This document shows positions 17,528 through 26,417 of a stretch of DNA of 64,000 bases, piece by piece. The stretch comes from Labilithrix luteola. Lineage in GTDB: Bacteria > Myxococcota_A > Polyangia > Polyangiales > Polyangiaceae. Both the position numbers and the translations under genes were made by a program. The notes under the pieces are model-generated. The model was not told the DNA's origin and did not search any database. It worked only from the letters and a program-made list of their open reading frames with translations. The DNA is taken from the NCBI RefSeq assembly GCF_001263205.1, contig NZ_CP012333.1, positions 1,922,001 through 1,986,000 of the forward strand. Direction: 5' to 3'. Each line of letters starts with the position of its first letter. The first letter of the stretch is position 1.

Positions 17528-17645
17528 TCCGGGCTGATCGGGCGCTGAACGGGCCGCGTGAGCCCGGTCGAAGGTCGACCGCGAACGGTCCGTTTCCCGC
17601 GTCGAGCGGCGCGACATTCGGTCGGTTCGGTCCAACGTTTCGAAG

Positions 17646-18794
17646 GTGGCGAACCGAGGGTCTTCGAATGTACGCGCGATGGTCGTCGTCGCCGTGGCGT
17701 GGCTCCTGCTGCGGAGCCTCCTCGCCGCCCTTGGCGGTGGCCTCGGCGAGAGCGTCGTCATCGAGCGAGACGGCCATACCACGCGAGGCCTTCTTTTTCG
17801 TGCGAAGGCGCCAGCGCGAACGCTCGTCGTCGCCGCGCACGGAGGCCTGGCGACGAAAGAGAGCCTGCTGAGTCTCTGTTGGGAGGTTCGCGCACGAGGC
17901 GCCGATTGTGTGGTCGTCGACGTGCTCGGACACGGCACGTCGAGCGCACTTCCTCCGCACGATCCGGTCGGGGCCATGCGACGAGCGTTGCGCGTCGACC
18001 GCGGGCTCGGCGCCTACGACGACGTTCGTTTCGTCGGACACTCGATGGGGGCGTATCTCGGCGCCGGCGCGGCCTTCCCGTGCGGCGCGTCCATCGCCAT
18101 CGGAAATCCGGTGCCGTGTGGCGAGAGCCGAATCGTCTGGGGCTCGGTCCATCGGAGCCTGGGCCTGAGTGACCGCTTCTACGTCCTCTCCCACGTGCTC
18201 GAGCCGTGGACGCCATCGGTCGTGGAGACGGCCGTCGATCGCCTCCTTCCGGGAACGCATTCCTCGGGAGGCGCCATCACGATTCGGATCGCTCTTTCGT
18301 GGGCGAGCTTCGGGGCGATGATGCTCTTGGGGCTCCTCGGCGCGCGCGAGCTTCGACGAAGACCCGGACCTCGCGGCCTTCACGTCTTCGCGAGTGTGAC
18401 ACTGCTCTGGTTGGCGCTGAGCCTCGGCTCGTACCGGACACTCTGGTTTCTCTTGCCCACGCAAGGCGCAGACGTTGCCGTCGTGGCCGGCATCGTCTCG
18501 GTGACCCTCATGATCGCGTGGGTGGCCCGTCTCGTGGGAGCTCGCGTGCCGATCTCCGGAACGATAATCGCGTGCATCGTCGCCGAGAGCGCGGCGATGG
18601 TGCTCTGGCTCACGAATCACGTTCCGTTGATCGGCAACCTGCTGATCTTGCTCCCGCTGCTCACACTACCGCTCTGCGTGGTGGTGGCGATGTGGGAACG
18701 CGTCACGCGGAGCGCGCGCAGCGACGTCGTCGAATCCGCAGCCTTCACGAGCGCGCTACTCGCGCTCTTCGTGGCGCTCCTGCTGCCCACCTGA
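17646..18794 (+). CDS. Alpha/beta hydrolase with C-terminal multi-pass membrane domain
   Basis: 382 residues from GTG 17646; ATG 17679 is an alternative start. A hydrophobic N-terminus (about 12-31) anchors a hydrolase domain (about 35-205) with AAHGG and the nucleophile elbow GHSMG (Ser133). The region from about 220 to the end has five to six membrane helices. The fusion of a serine-hydrolase domain to a membrane domain suggests action on lipids or membrane-bound substrates, which is inference. It lies 118 bases after the previous gene. Confidence 0.75.
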   Translation: MANRGSSNVRAMVVVAVAWLLLRSLLAALGGGLGESVVIERDGHTTRGLLFRAKAPARTLVVAAHGGLATKESLLSLCWEVRARGADCVVVDVLGHGTSSALPPHDPVGAMRRALRVDRGLGAYDDVRFVGHSMGAYLGAGAAFPCGASIAIGNPVPCGESRIVWGSVHRSLGLSDRFYVLSHVLEPWTPSVVETAVDRLLPGTHSSGGAITIRIALSWASFGAMMLLGLLGARELRRRPGPRGLHVFASVTLLWLALSLGSYRTLWFLLPTQGADVAVVAGIVSVTLMIAWVARLVGARVPISGTIIACIVAESAAMVLWLTNHVPLIGNLLILLPLLTLPLCVVVAMWERVTRSARSDVVESAAFTSALLALFVALLLPT

Positions 18795-18801
18795 AACTCG
18801 C

Positions 18802-19500
18802 TCAGCGAGCGTCGTTCGCTCCCAACACGAGGTCGGAGAGCACGAGGTACCCTGTCGTGGAAATGCCGTTCGCCGCCGTATGGCGCACGCGCACGTAGCC
18901 GGATTGATCCGGAGAGAGAACGTCGACGATATCGCCTTGGACGACGTACGCCTTGTTTCGTGTTCCGGCGACAGTATCGGAGAAATAGGCGAGACCCGCC
19001 TTCACCGGAGCAAAGCCGAGGATCTTCGGATCACGTGCGGCGCGAGCGCGTTGGAACGTATATCCAGCTACGAACTCGGCGGCGAAAACGCGGCCGCATG
19101 ACTTCGGTGCGTAGTCGAGACGAAGCGTGACGGCGCGGTCCGAATCGGACGGACCACCACGTGTCATCGTCACGACTCCGGAGGTCGTCTCCCAACCATC
19201 CGCCGCCGTGAAACTCGAATAGGCAACTCCGTTCGAGTCTCGCTCGACGCGACCGGAGAACGTGAATTCACACTTCACGCCGCCGTCGCCGAGCTCACCG
19301 ACTTGCCGAAATACGTGCCCTCGCACGTCGTCGCCGTCGGCCACGACTTCCAGCGTTCCGTACGATTCGGTTCGAAACTCGCCCGACGTGGCGCTGGTGA
19401 GCTCGCCGGACGCATCGTCTTCCACCTGCCCATTGCACGCCGCAAGCGCGATGGCGATCGGAAGGAACATCGAGCGTGCGGCGTGAGAGCGGACGACCAT
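18802..19500 (-). CDS. Secreted lipoprotein with C-terminal SH3-like region
   Basis: 232 residues from ATG 19500, the start that gives MVVRSHAARS and a lipobox ALAAC. The middle is beta-rich with few motifs. The last 70 residues (YFSDTVAGTRNKAYVVQGDIVDVLS, then YVRVRHT, GYLVLSDL) resemble bacterial SH3-like domains that bind cell-wall peptides. Expression is probably controlled by the sigma-54-like promoter at 19528-19544. Function otherwise unknown. Confidence 0.72.
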   Translation of the reverse strand: MVVRSHAARSMFLPIAIALAACNGQVEDDASGELTSATSGEFRTESYGTLEVVADGDDVRGHVFRQVGELGDGGVKCEFTFSGRVERDSNGVAYSSFTAADGWETTSGVVTMTRGGPSDSDRAVTLRLDYAPKSCGRVFAAEFVAGYTFQRARAARDPKILGFAPVKAGLAYFSDTVAGTRNKAYVVQGDIVDVLSPDQSGYVRVRHTAANGISTTGYLVLSDLVLGANDAR

Positions 19501-19527
19501 GGCGTTTCCCGAAGTGGGAAATGGCCG

Positions 19528-19544
19528 CTGCAATCACGGTGCCG
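19528..19544 (-). promoter_or_regulatory. Sigma-54-like -24/-12 promoter
   Basis: Reading the minus strand, GGCAC followed after 5 bases by TTGCA gives the invariant GG and GC with exactly 10 bases between them (19530-19543). The predicted start of transcription falls about 18 bases before the ATG at 19500, with a GGGAAA ribosome site between. The inverted repeat TTTCCC-N5-GGGAAA also lies in this leader. No activator gene is adjacent. Confidence 0.6.
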
Positions 19545-19678
19545 CGAGCTCGAGCTTGCGCGCACAGCACGTATCACGCTTCGGCGATTGCCCGCCTTCG
19601 GTGCAATTCGCGCCGCCGTCGAGGACGCGCCACACGTTCCTTTCCTTCGAGGTGGCGACGTCCTGTCTCGCGATCGTC

Positions 19679-20437
19679 TTACTCGTCGTCGCTGCCGCCC
19701 GCGGCCAAAGCACGGATCGCCGCCGCTGCGCGTTTCAAGATCTCTGCGATACGCAGCTTCTGGGTCCTGGACGCACCACGATTGGCCCGAATGGCCTCAC
19801 GAAGCTCACCGATCCCTTCGGCGATCTCCGGCAGCATGCCTCGCGGACCGCGCGGGTCGAAGTCCTCGCCTTCTCCTTCGCGAGAGAACGCCTCACGCAC
19901 GCGCGCCATGTTTCGTCCGAGCTCCTCGAGCTGGGCGAAGAGAGCGTCGACCTCGGCGCGGCGCTTCTCCAGCGTGGCGCGTCCGGTGTCGGTGAGGCGA
20001 TAGAGCTTGCGCGAGCCCTCGGCTTCGGAGGCCGTTTCGCCCGCCTCTTCGAGATAGGTGAGCGCGGGATAGATGACGCCGGGGCTCGGAACGTAGAACC
20101 CGTTCGATCGCTCTTCGAGCGCCTTGATGAGGTCGTAGCCGTGACGCGACTTCTCCTCGAGGAGGGCGAGCAGCAAGAGCTGGAGATCGGCCGACGAGAG
20201 CTTTCGCCCGGCCCGAAAGTCGAAGCCAGGACCGCCCGGTCCGAAGCCGAAACCGGGGAACCCGCGACCGCCACCACGACCGCCGAACGGGCCGCCGCGT
20301 CGTCCGGCGAGGATGGCCCAGCGGGGATCAGGCCAAGCTCCGCCGTGCATCCGCGGATCGAACCAACCACGCCGCGGATCGGGGCAAGGGCCATGGCCTT
20401 CGTGGCCAAAGTGACTGAAATACCTTCGAGAATGCAT
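19679..20437 (-). CDS. PadR-family transcriptional regulator with Gly/Pro-rich N-terminus
   Basis: 252 residues from ATG 20437, chosen because GGAAGG lies 8 bases upstream; the frame is open to ATG 20470. The first 75 residues are His/Asp-rich then Gly/Pro/Phe-rich (GGRGFPGFGFGPGG). A PadR winged helix follows (about 80-160: LQLLLLALLEEKSRHGYDLIKAL, then PSPGVIYPALTYLEE), and a helical dimerisation region reaches the C-terminus. PadR proteins are repressors, often of efflux genes. A palindrome upstream is a likely autoregulatory operator. Confidence 0.9.
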   Translation of the reverse strand: MHSRRYFSHFGHEGHGPCPDPRRGWFDPRMHGGAWPDPRWAILAGRRGGPFGGRGGGRGFPGFGFGPGGPGFDFRAGRKLSSADLQLLLLALLEEKSRHGYDLIKALEERSNGFYVPSPGVIYPALTYLEEAGETASEAEGSRKLYRLTDTGRATLEKRRAEVDALFAQLEELGRNMARVREAFSREGEGEDFDPRGPRGMLPEIAEGIGELREAIRANRGASRTQKLRIAEILKRAAAAIRALAAGGSDDE

Positions 20438-20503
20438 TGAAAATACCTTCCTCGTCCGCTTGAGCTCCATGCTCGCTATGACGAACGATACACTCGGAAG
20501 ATA

Positions 20504-20515
20504 TATCGTACGATA
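20504..20515. promoter_or_regulatory. Palindromic operator upstream of padR-type gene
   Basis: TATCGTACGATA is a perfect 12-bp palindrome in an AT-rich stretch 67 bases upstream of the chosen PadR start. An ATAT run adjoins it. Palindromes of this kind are typical PadR binding sites, so autoregulation is inferred. Confidence 0.55.
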
Positions 20516-20614
20516 GTCAGGTCAAGGCGGGGGGCCGACGAATCTTGCTCGAGCTGGCCTCGACCGCCATCGCACCCGAGAGCGAGGAGGCGTGCGTGAA
20601 GGCGACAACGAGAT

Positions 20615-21391
20615 TCAGATGATTCCGCCGTTGGCGCGAAGGACCTGGCCGTTCACCCACGATGCATCCGGCCCGGCAAGGAACGATACGACGCGTGCGA
20701 TGTCCTCCGGCTGACCGAGACGCTCGAGCGGCGCGAGCTTCGCGAGGCGCTCGACCACCTCGGCCGACTTCGCTTTCATGAAAAGGTCCGTCGCGGTGGG
20801 GCCAGGGGCGACGGCATTGACGGCGATCTCGCGACCACGGAGCTCCTTCGCGAGGATCTTCGTCATCGCCTCGACGCCAGCCTTTGTCGCCGCGTAGGCA
20901 GCATACGTTGGTTGGAGGAGTCCCACGACGCTCGACGAAAGATTGATGATGCGGCCGCCCCGGCGAAGGCGCTTGGCCGCCTCGCGCATCGTGTTGAACG
21001 AGCCCTTGAGGTTGACCGCAATCTGGCGATCGAACGTGGCGTCGTCCGTCTCCGCGATGGGCGAGAGGCTCATGATGCCGGCGTTGTTGACGAGTACATC
21101 GACGCCCCCGAAGGCGCTCTCGGCGGCCTCGAACAAGCGGCGAACCTCGTTGGGCGCGCGAACGTCGGCCTGGACGGCAAGCGCCTTGGCGCCGGCCTCG
21201 GAGATCTTGGCAACGAGCGCCTCGGCGCTGGCAACCTCACCCGCATAGTTGACGACGACAGCGAAACCGTCGGCGGCTAGCCGAGCCGCAATCTCGGCAC
21301 CGATCCCCCGCGAGGCTCCGGTGACGAGGGCAACGCGGGTGGAACCGGGGGACGAGGACGCATCGTTCGAGGCAGAGGCATTGGTGTTCAT
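20615..21391 (-). CDS. SDR-family oxidoreductase
   Basis: 258 residues from ATG 21391 (AAAGGTAA 7 bases upstream; the frame extends further but without features). Classical short-chain dehydrogenase: NAD(P)-binding TGASRGIG at 24-31, NNAG at 102-105, Ser153 and the YAATK catalytic pair Tyr166/Lys170. The NYA after beta-2 and lack of an acidic residue there favour NADPH, resembling 3-oxoacyl-ACP reductase-like family members. It is divergent from the LysR gene, which probably regulates it. Confidence 0.9.
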   Translation of the reverse strand: MNTNASASNDASSSPGSTRVALVTGASRGIGAEIAARLAADGFAVVVNYAGEVASAEALVAKISEAGAKALAVQADVRAPNEVRRLFEAAESAFGGVDVLVNNAGIMSLSPIAETDDATFDRQIAVNLKGSFNTMREAAKRLRRGGRIINLSSSVVGLLQPTYAAYAATKAGVEAMTKILAKELRGREIAVNAVAPGPTATDLFMKAKSAEVVERLAKLAPLERLGQPEDIARVVSFLAGPDASWVNGQVLRANGGII

Positions 21392-21479
21392 GGCGTCGTT
21401 ACCTTTCGACGCTGAACATGCCGCTAACCGTCCCCTCGCTGTAGCCACCGATCGTGCGTTACGGCTATTCAGGAAATGA

Positions 21480-22448
21480 ATGACTGCGTTCGATGATCTC
21501 GAGCTCCTTCGCGCGTTCGCTTGCATCGTCGAGAGCGGGACGATCTCCGCAGCGGCCCGCGTGCTCAGGCTTCCGCAGCCCACGTTGAGCCGGCATCTGC
21601 GCACGCTCGAAGACCGCGCGGGCACGACGCTCCTGCTGCGTGACACCCATCGAATGCGGCTGACCGAGGCCGGCCATCGCTTTCTCGAAGACGCTCGAGG
21701 CATGCTCGCTCTCGCCGAGGAGGCGACCGATCGCCTTCGCGCGGATCGAACGGTCCTTCACGGGCATCTCCGCCTGTTCGCGACCGTCGATCTAGGACAG
21801 AGCCATCTGACGCGTCTCGTGGCGCGCTTCCTTCTCGCACACCCCGGCTTGAGAGCCGAGCTCGGCTATTCGAATCGGCCCGTTCAGATGATCGAGAACG
21901 GCTACGACGCGGGCGTCGTAGCGGGTGAGATCGCCGACGAACGACTCGTCGCGCGACGAATCGGCACCATCCATCGCTGCTTGGTGGCGTCGCCCGACTA
22001 TTTGCGACGAGCGGCGAAACCCAAACAGCCGAGCGATCTGAAAAGCCATCGCTGGCTCGCGCTCTCCCAGCCGCAGTTCGGAGGCGCGCCCGAGTCGACC
22101 ACCTTCCTCGGCCCGCGCAAGGCGACGGAGACACTCCCGATCGCCCCGGTGCTCGTCTCCGAAGGCGTTACGAGCCTACGCCAAGCGCTCCTCGAGGGGC
22201 TCGGCGTGTCGGTGATGCCGCTGTGGTTGATCCACGACGACCTCGCGTCGGGCCGGCTCGTCCGCATTCTTCCGGAGTGGACGGCCCCCTCGATCCCGCT
22301 CAGCGTCATTCATCTCGCTCAGCGGGCGCTCCCTGCGCGCATCCGGGCGTTCCTCGATTTCGTGGCCATTCACATGACGGCCGAGCTCGAAGGCTTGCCA
22401 CCTCCCGCCCGGGAGAAGGCGCTCGGACGCAAGAGCACCGTCACATGA
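21480..22448 (+). CDS. LysR-family transcriptional regulator
   Basis: 322 residues from ATG 21480 with AGGAAA just upstream. The N-terminal HTH (about 5-65: LELLRAFACIVESGTISAAARVL, then PTLSRHLRTLE) and the C-terminal periplasmic-binding-like effector domain (about 90-300) are complete. It is transcribed away from the SDR gene over an 88-bp gap containing the inverted repeat TAGCC-N16-GGCTA (21442-21467), a candidate binding site. Control of the SDR gene is the usual arrangement for this pair. The 3' end overlaps the converging gene by 8 bases. Confidence 0.93.
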   Translation: MTAFDDLELLRAFACIVESGTISAAARVLRLPQPTLSRHLRTLEDRAGTTLLLRDTHRMRLTEAGHRFLEDARGMLALAEEATDRLRADRTVLHGHLRLFATVDLGQSHLTRLVARFLLAHPGLRAELGYSNRPVQMIENGYDAGVVAGEIADERLVARRIGTIHRCLVASPDYLRRAAKPKQPSDLKSHRWLALSQPQFGGAPESTTFLGPRKATETLPIAPVLVSEGVTSLRQALLEGLGVSVMPLWLIHDDLASGRLVRILPEWTAPSIPLSVIHLAQRALPARIRAFLDFVAIHMTAELEGLPPPAREKALGRKSTVT

Positions 22449-23496
22449 ACTTCAGGCCGACGCCGATGCCGATGCTGCCACCCCAGACAGGAACCTGGTA
22501 CGCGACGCGCTCGCTGAAGCTGACGTTTGCGCGCAACAGCGGAAACACGAACCCGCCTTCGAGTCCGATGCGAACGCGCGTGCTCGGCAAGAAACTCAGT
22601 CGCGCGAGCGGCCCGAGCGCGAGGTACGCGGTCTGATTCGCCTGCGGTGAAGGACTTCGGATGCCCTGGCCGAAGAGCACACCGCCCTCGAGAAACGCAC
22701 AAGGCTCGGCCGACCACCACGTGCGCGTCCAACGAACCGGGCACGCATCGAGGCGCATGGTGACGAGCTGGAACCGCGCCATCCCAGGCCCGATGGCGTG
22801 CTCGACGGTCGCCGCGCCGCCGAGCGACGCACGGAACGCTGGCGCGAAGAGCGAGGACTTCTGGCGTGCCCGCGCGTCGAACCAGAGGCGACCACCCCAG
22901 GCAGGCACGGGAAGGATTCCGATCAAGGTGGTAGCATCGACGCCGACGAACGCATTCCACGCCCGCGGCTCGGGACGCACGATGGGCGGTGACGTACGTC
23001 GCGCAGGAGCCGCTTCGGACGGGGGCGGTGGGAGCTTGGGCTCCTCGACGACGGAGGGCGGATTCTCCGGAGCTTCTTCGTCGGACTCGTCGGGAGGCTC
23101 GGTGCTCGTGAGCGACGCATTCGGATCGATGCCGAGCGCCGCGACGAACGCGAGAGCGGACATGACCTCGTTGCACTTGCGGCCGGCCACCTCGCGCGAC
23201 GAGACCTCGCCATCCGTCGGGTGGACGTCGAGGCGACCGCGAAACATGGCGCCGTCGGCCTTCACCACAAGACGAAGCTCGCGCGCGGCCTCCTCATCTC
23301 GAGCCAAGCGAACGTGACGGGTCCGCGCCCTCACCTGCTGATAGAAGAACGACGCGTCGGGACATCCCGCGGCAACGTCGGCCCCGATGCGAACGGGCTC
23401 TTTGGCATCGTCCTGCGACGCACGGCTCTCGTGCGCGCGTAGAACGAGTGCAGTCGCAAGCGCGACCGCAACCGCCTTCGGAGCCCGCAAGTCCAT
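22441..23496 (-). CDS. Outer-membrane-like protein (GCPD family, orphan paralog)
   Basis: 351 residues. Signal peptide about 1-27 (cut after SRA). It shares the layout of the first genes of clusters A and B: GCPDASFF near residue 44, a second Cys about 80 residues on, IDPNASL, a Pro/Glu-rich linker (about 130-170) and a strand-rich C-terminal half ending GVGLKFM. Unlike the other two it has no sigma factor next to it. It may be a separate receptor for one of the cluster sigma factors or simply a family member; both are inference. Confidence 0.72.
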   Translation of the reverse strand: MDLRAPKAVAVALATALVLRAHESRASQDDAKEPVRIGADVAAGCPDASFFYQQVRARTRHVRLARDEEAARELRLVVKADGAMFRGRLDVHPTDGEVSSREVAGRKCNEVMSALAFVAALGIDPNASLTSTEPPDESDEEAPENPPSVVEEPKLPPPPSEAAPARRTSPPIVRPEPRAWNAFVGVDATTLIGILPVPAWGGRLWFDARARQKSSLFAPAFRASLGGAATVEHAIGPGMARFQLVTMRLDACPVRWTRTWWSAEPCAFLEGGVLFGQGIRSPSPQANQTAYLALGPLARLSFLPSTRVRIGLEGGFVFPLLRANVSFSERVAYQVPVWGGSIGIGVGLKFM

Positions 23497-23592
23497 GGCC
23501 GTGCAGGATGGTCGAGGCGAGCGCGAATCTCCACCTGGGAGTTCATGTCAATCGCTTCGCTCGCGGCAGCTTCAGGGGTGACGAGGCGCTCG

Positions 23593-23922
23593 TTAGCGAA
23601 CCGTGAAATCGACGGTCGCCGGAGTGAACGATTTGTCGATGACCACCACGTTCGTTCCCGAGGTGTCATCGCGGAGCGAAATCGTCGAGTATTTGGTCGG
23701 CTCGCTTCCATTGCTCCAGTCCAGTCCCGGACGGAACGGAATCCCAGGGATGTTCGCGGGCACGACCGCGCCATCGGGAATCGACACCTTGCCGGGGGAG
23801 CAAGGGTTCGCCGAGCAAGCCTCCGCACGTCGAGGCAACGACAGGACTGAAAGCAGTACAAACGGGACCGCAAGGACGGGGTGCCGAACACTGAAGAAGC
23901 GAACCTTGTTCATCGCCCGCAT
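23593..23922 (-). CDS. Short secreted protein with VPAN-type motif
   Basis: 109 residues; ATG 23922 or ATG 23913. A signal peptide (about 10-35) is followed by CSANPCSPG and a PDGAVVPANIPGIPF stretch, then a beta-rich tail ending DFTVR. The G-x-VPANxP theme is found at the start of longer myxobacterial surface proteins; here the protein stops about 75 residues after cleavage. It may be a truncated member or a natural single-domain version. No function known. Confidence 0.55.
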   Translation of the reverse strand: MRAMNKVRFFSVRHPVLAVPFVLLSVLSLPRRAEACSANPCSPGKVSIPDGAVVPANIPGIPFRPGLDWSNGSEPTKYSTISLRDDTSGTNVVVIDKSFTPATVDFTVR

Positions 23923-24125
23923 AGCGCTGCTAGTGCCTGGCCATCACGAATTCATCGGGAATATCGCGGGAATGGGCAGTGAGCATACCGATTTGAGCCA
24001 GAGTGCGCCGACAGTGGCAAGCCGTCGAGCGTCAACAACATGACAACGTGATCGATCACGCGGGTGCGCGCACGTGGCTCGAGGTGCGCTCTGATCGTCA
24101 CGACGAACGCCTGCACCGACAGTCG

Positions 24126-24761
24126 TCAACGACAGTCGAGAAGCGCCTTCTTCGCGAACTCCGCGCGCGACAGCTTCTGCGCCTTTCCGTCGAACGGACC
24201 GCCGGTCCCTTCGGCCAGCAGCGGCTGGTCGAGGTACTTCTGCACCAAGCCCTTCTCGAACGAGACCGAGTTCGAGTCGGCTTGGGTGATTCGAATCAGC
24301 GATTTGACTTCTTTCGGACTGTACGAGGGCGGGCCCATGTTCAGCTCGTAGACCTGCCCCGGCGCAACGTGCTCCAAGCACGCTTTGACCTTCGCAGAGT
24401 TGCCCGCGAGCTCGGCAGGAGCTCCGAATCCGAAGCGATCGTGGAAGGCGGCCGCGACCGCGAACAGCACGACGGGCAAGCCGACGAAGGTCCAAATCGG
24501 AATGGAAGCTCGTTGCGCGGCTGCCGTGGCCACAGGCTGGTAGGCCGGCGGCAGCTCGCGATCGGCGAAGTGAGCTCCGCATCGACTGCAGCTCGCCACG
24601 ACGAACTTGCGCATCGGGAAAATCGGGACCCAGAAGATGTGCAGATACTCCTGGCGCACTTCGAGCTGCGTGCTTCCGACCGTTTGGCAGCTCACACAGG
24701 TCACGCCCTCCGCGGGCACGTTCTTCGTTCGTACGGAGCGCCATCCAAAAACGGTAATCAT
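24126..24761 (-). CDS. Zinc-ribbon membrane protein
   Basis: 211 residues from ATG 24761, which starts right at the conserved part (MITVFGWRS). Two CxxC pairs (CVSC near 22, CSRC near 56) frame the zinc ribbon with the aromatic stretch FWVPIFP between them, as in zinc-ribbon proteins of the zinc_ribbon_15 type. One membrane helix follows at about 85-105 and a soluble C-terminal domain of about 100 residues with two further cysteines. The upstream frame to 25037 is rejected as non-coding. Function unknown. Confidence 0.72.
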   Translation of the reverse strand: MITVFGWRSVRTKNVPAEGVTCVSCQTVGSTQLEVRQEYLHIFWVPIFPMRKFVVASCSRCGAHFADRELPPAYQPVATAAAQRASIPIWTFVGLPVVLFAVAAAFHDRFGFGAPAELAGNSAKVKACLEHVAPGQVYELNMGPPSYSPKEVKSLIRITQADSNSVSFEKGLVQKYLDQPLLAEGTGGPFDGKAQKLSRAEFAKKALLDCR

Positions 24762-25072
24762 CGCGAGATCCCGGAGCGGTGTTGAGCGGAAGTGAACGAC
24801 CGAGGCGCCGGCGCCTTGGCAGGCGGATTGGACGACGCCCCACTTCGACGCATTCACCGCACTCGACCTCCAGCACCGTAAAAATGCGAAAATGGGCCGA
24901 CGACGATCCAGTTTTCGCCGCGGATCACCGAAGGGCAGAGCTCGCTCTTCGCGCAACCACGTCTTCGGCATGCGGACGTCGCGAAATGACGAAAGGAGAT
25001 GCCTGCCGTGCAGAGCATCTCCCTTTCTTTTGGGCACGAGAGACGGTCGTTATCGCAGAATCGACGAACGGC
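24762..25072. other. Intergenic stretch without a supported gene
   Basis: Between two minus-strand genes. It holds the leader of the zinc-ribbon gene and a terminator hairpin for the gene upstream. The open frames crossing it have Arg/Ser/Cys-rich translations typical of shadow frames, so no gene is called. Confidence 0.6.
24992..25025 (-). terminator. Terminator after the propeller lipoprotein gene
   Basis: GGAGATGC (24995-25002) and GCATCTCC (25015-25022) form a perfect 8-bp stem with a 12-nt loop. On the minus strand the hairpin is followed by TTTCGTCATTT. It lies about 50 bases after the stop at 25073. Confidence 0.6.
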
Positions 25073-26149
25073 TCACTGAGGGAGCTTGATCACGCCGATG
25101 ATGCCCGCAGGCTTGTTGTTCTCATACGCGTCCGTTGCGAAGTAGAGCTTGTCGCCATCGACGGCAATCGCCTGCACGCCCTTCGCGTCGGCGAGCTTCT
25201 TCTTCTTCGGCGTGCCGAGCGCATCCTTGACCACGTAGATCGCGTTGCGCTCGCTGTCGGCCGCGTAGACGTTGGTTCCGTCCGCGGCGAGCTCGACGAC
25301 GTGGCGCAGGCCGGTCGCAATCGTCTTGGGCTGATTCGACCCCGCGGCGAGCGCGACGATGTCCGTTCCCTTTTCCGTCCAGAAGACGTTCTTGCCGTCG
25401 GAGACGACGTTGCTCGGCGACGACGTGACGTCGAACAGCTTCGTCACGACACCGTCTTCGACGCCGACGCGGTAGAGCGCCTGCGGGATCGAGTGGTTCT
25501 GGTTGTCGAAGAGGCTTCGGGTCGAAAGCACGTAGAGCGCGCCGTCCGCCAGAACGGCCGCGTCGAAGAAGGGCGCCGTCGTGCCGATTCGGAGGTCGGC
25601 GATCTGCGTCATGTCCGAGCCCGAGGGCTTTCCGCGAAGAATCGGACCGTCGAAATTCAGGACGACGAGCGCGTCGTTCGTGACCTCGAAGTCCGTCAGA
25701 CCATACTCACCACAATCGGACTGCGTGTAGACCGGCTTGACCTCGATGGTCGCGGCAGTGGTGTCGACGGCGCTGATCCAGCAGCCGCCCGACATCCGGA
25801 AGTACAGCTTCGAGCCGACCGTCCTCACGTTGGTGATGGGCCCGATATCGGTCACGACCTCGCGACGGCCGCCCGAGATTCCCACGCGCGAGTACTTGCC
25901 CTCCCAGTACGCCATCTGCTGATCGAGCTCGGGATCGCCGGACGCGACGAAGTGGTTCGACCCGAAGTAGACGTGGGTGCTCGTCACGGCGAGACCGGTG
26001 GGGCTCGAGATGCCCTTCGTGAGGGTCTTGGCCGTCGTGAGGGCTTGCTCGTCGGCGGCCTCGACGTCGGAGGATTCGGCCGAGCAACCGATGGCGAGAG
26101 TTCCTGCGGCGAGGGCAAATGCGATGACGGCAACGCGTGCGAGAGCCAT
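25073..26149 (-). CDS. Propeller-type lipoprotein
   Basis: 358 residues from ATG 26149, with AGAAGG upstream and a lipobox LAIGC. The sequence repeats a blade pattern in which a strand such as HVYFGSNH, KLYFRMSGG, ALYVLSTRS, NVFWTEKG, NVYAADSER or KLYFATDAY follows a G/D-containing turn, suggesting a six-bladed YVTN/DUF5050-like propeller. No catalytic residues are evident. It stands alone and has its own terminator. Binding or scaffold role is inferred. Confidence 0.72.
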   Translation of the reverse strand: MALARVAVIAFALAAGTLAIGCSAESSDVEAADEQALTTAKTLTKGISSPTGLAVTSTHVYFGSNHFVASGDPELDQQMAYWEGKYSRVGISGGRREVVTDIGPITNVRTVGSKLYFRMSGGCWISAVDTTAATIEVKPVYTQSDCGEYGLTDFEVTNDALVVLNFDGPILRGKPSGSDMTQIADLRIGTTAPFFDAAVLADGALYVLSTRSLFDNQNHSIPQALYRVGVEDGVVTKLFDVTSSPSNVVSDGKNVFWTEKGTDIVALAAGSNQPKTIATGLRHVVELAADGTNVYAADSERNAIYVVKDALGTPKKKKLADAKGVQAIAVDGDKLYFATDAYENNKPAGIIGVIKLPQ

Positions 26150-26417
26150 GGAGACCTTCTTGGTTTGGGTGACGCGCCGCCCACAGCAGATCACGTGCCA
26201 CCACACACCTCTCCTCGCGCGCCTCGACGCGATCGTAACGCGTTGATTTCGCGTCCCGGAACCTGGCTATCCTGGGGACGCGATTGCCCGGGGCGTGGAC
26301 AAGAAACCAACCACTCATTTCAAGCAGTTACGTGATCGCCAACAAGTTGCCATCCGCGCGTCACATACCGGCTCCGGCCCCGACGAACAGGTTCCAAGCG
26401 AGCGCTTGCTCGTCGAT

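Noticed and set aside
24762..25037. N-terminal extension of the zinc-ribbon protein
   Set aside because: The extra residues have no family match; MITVFGWRS is the natural start.
26251..26281. GCGTCCC/GGGACGC inverted repeat
   Set aside because: Loop of 17 bases and about 140 bases from the nearest gene end; too weak to call a terminator.
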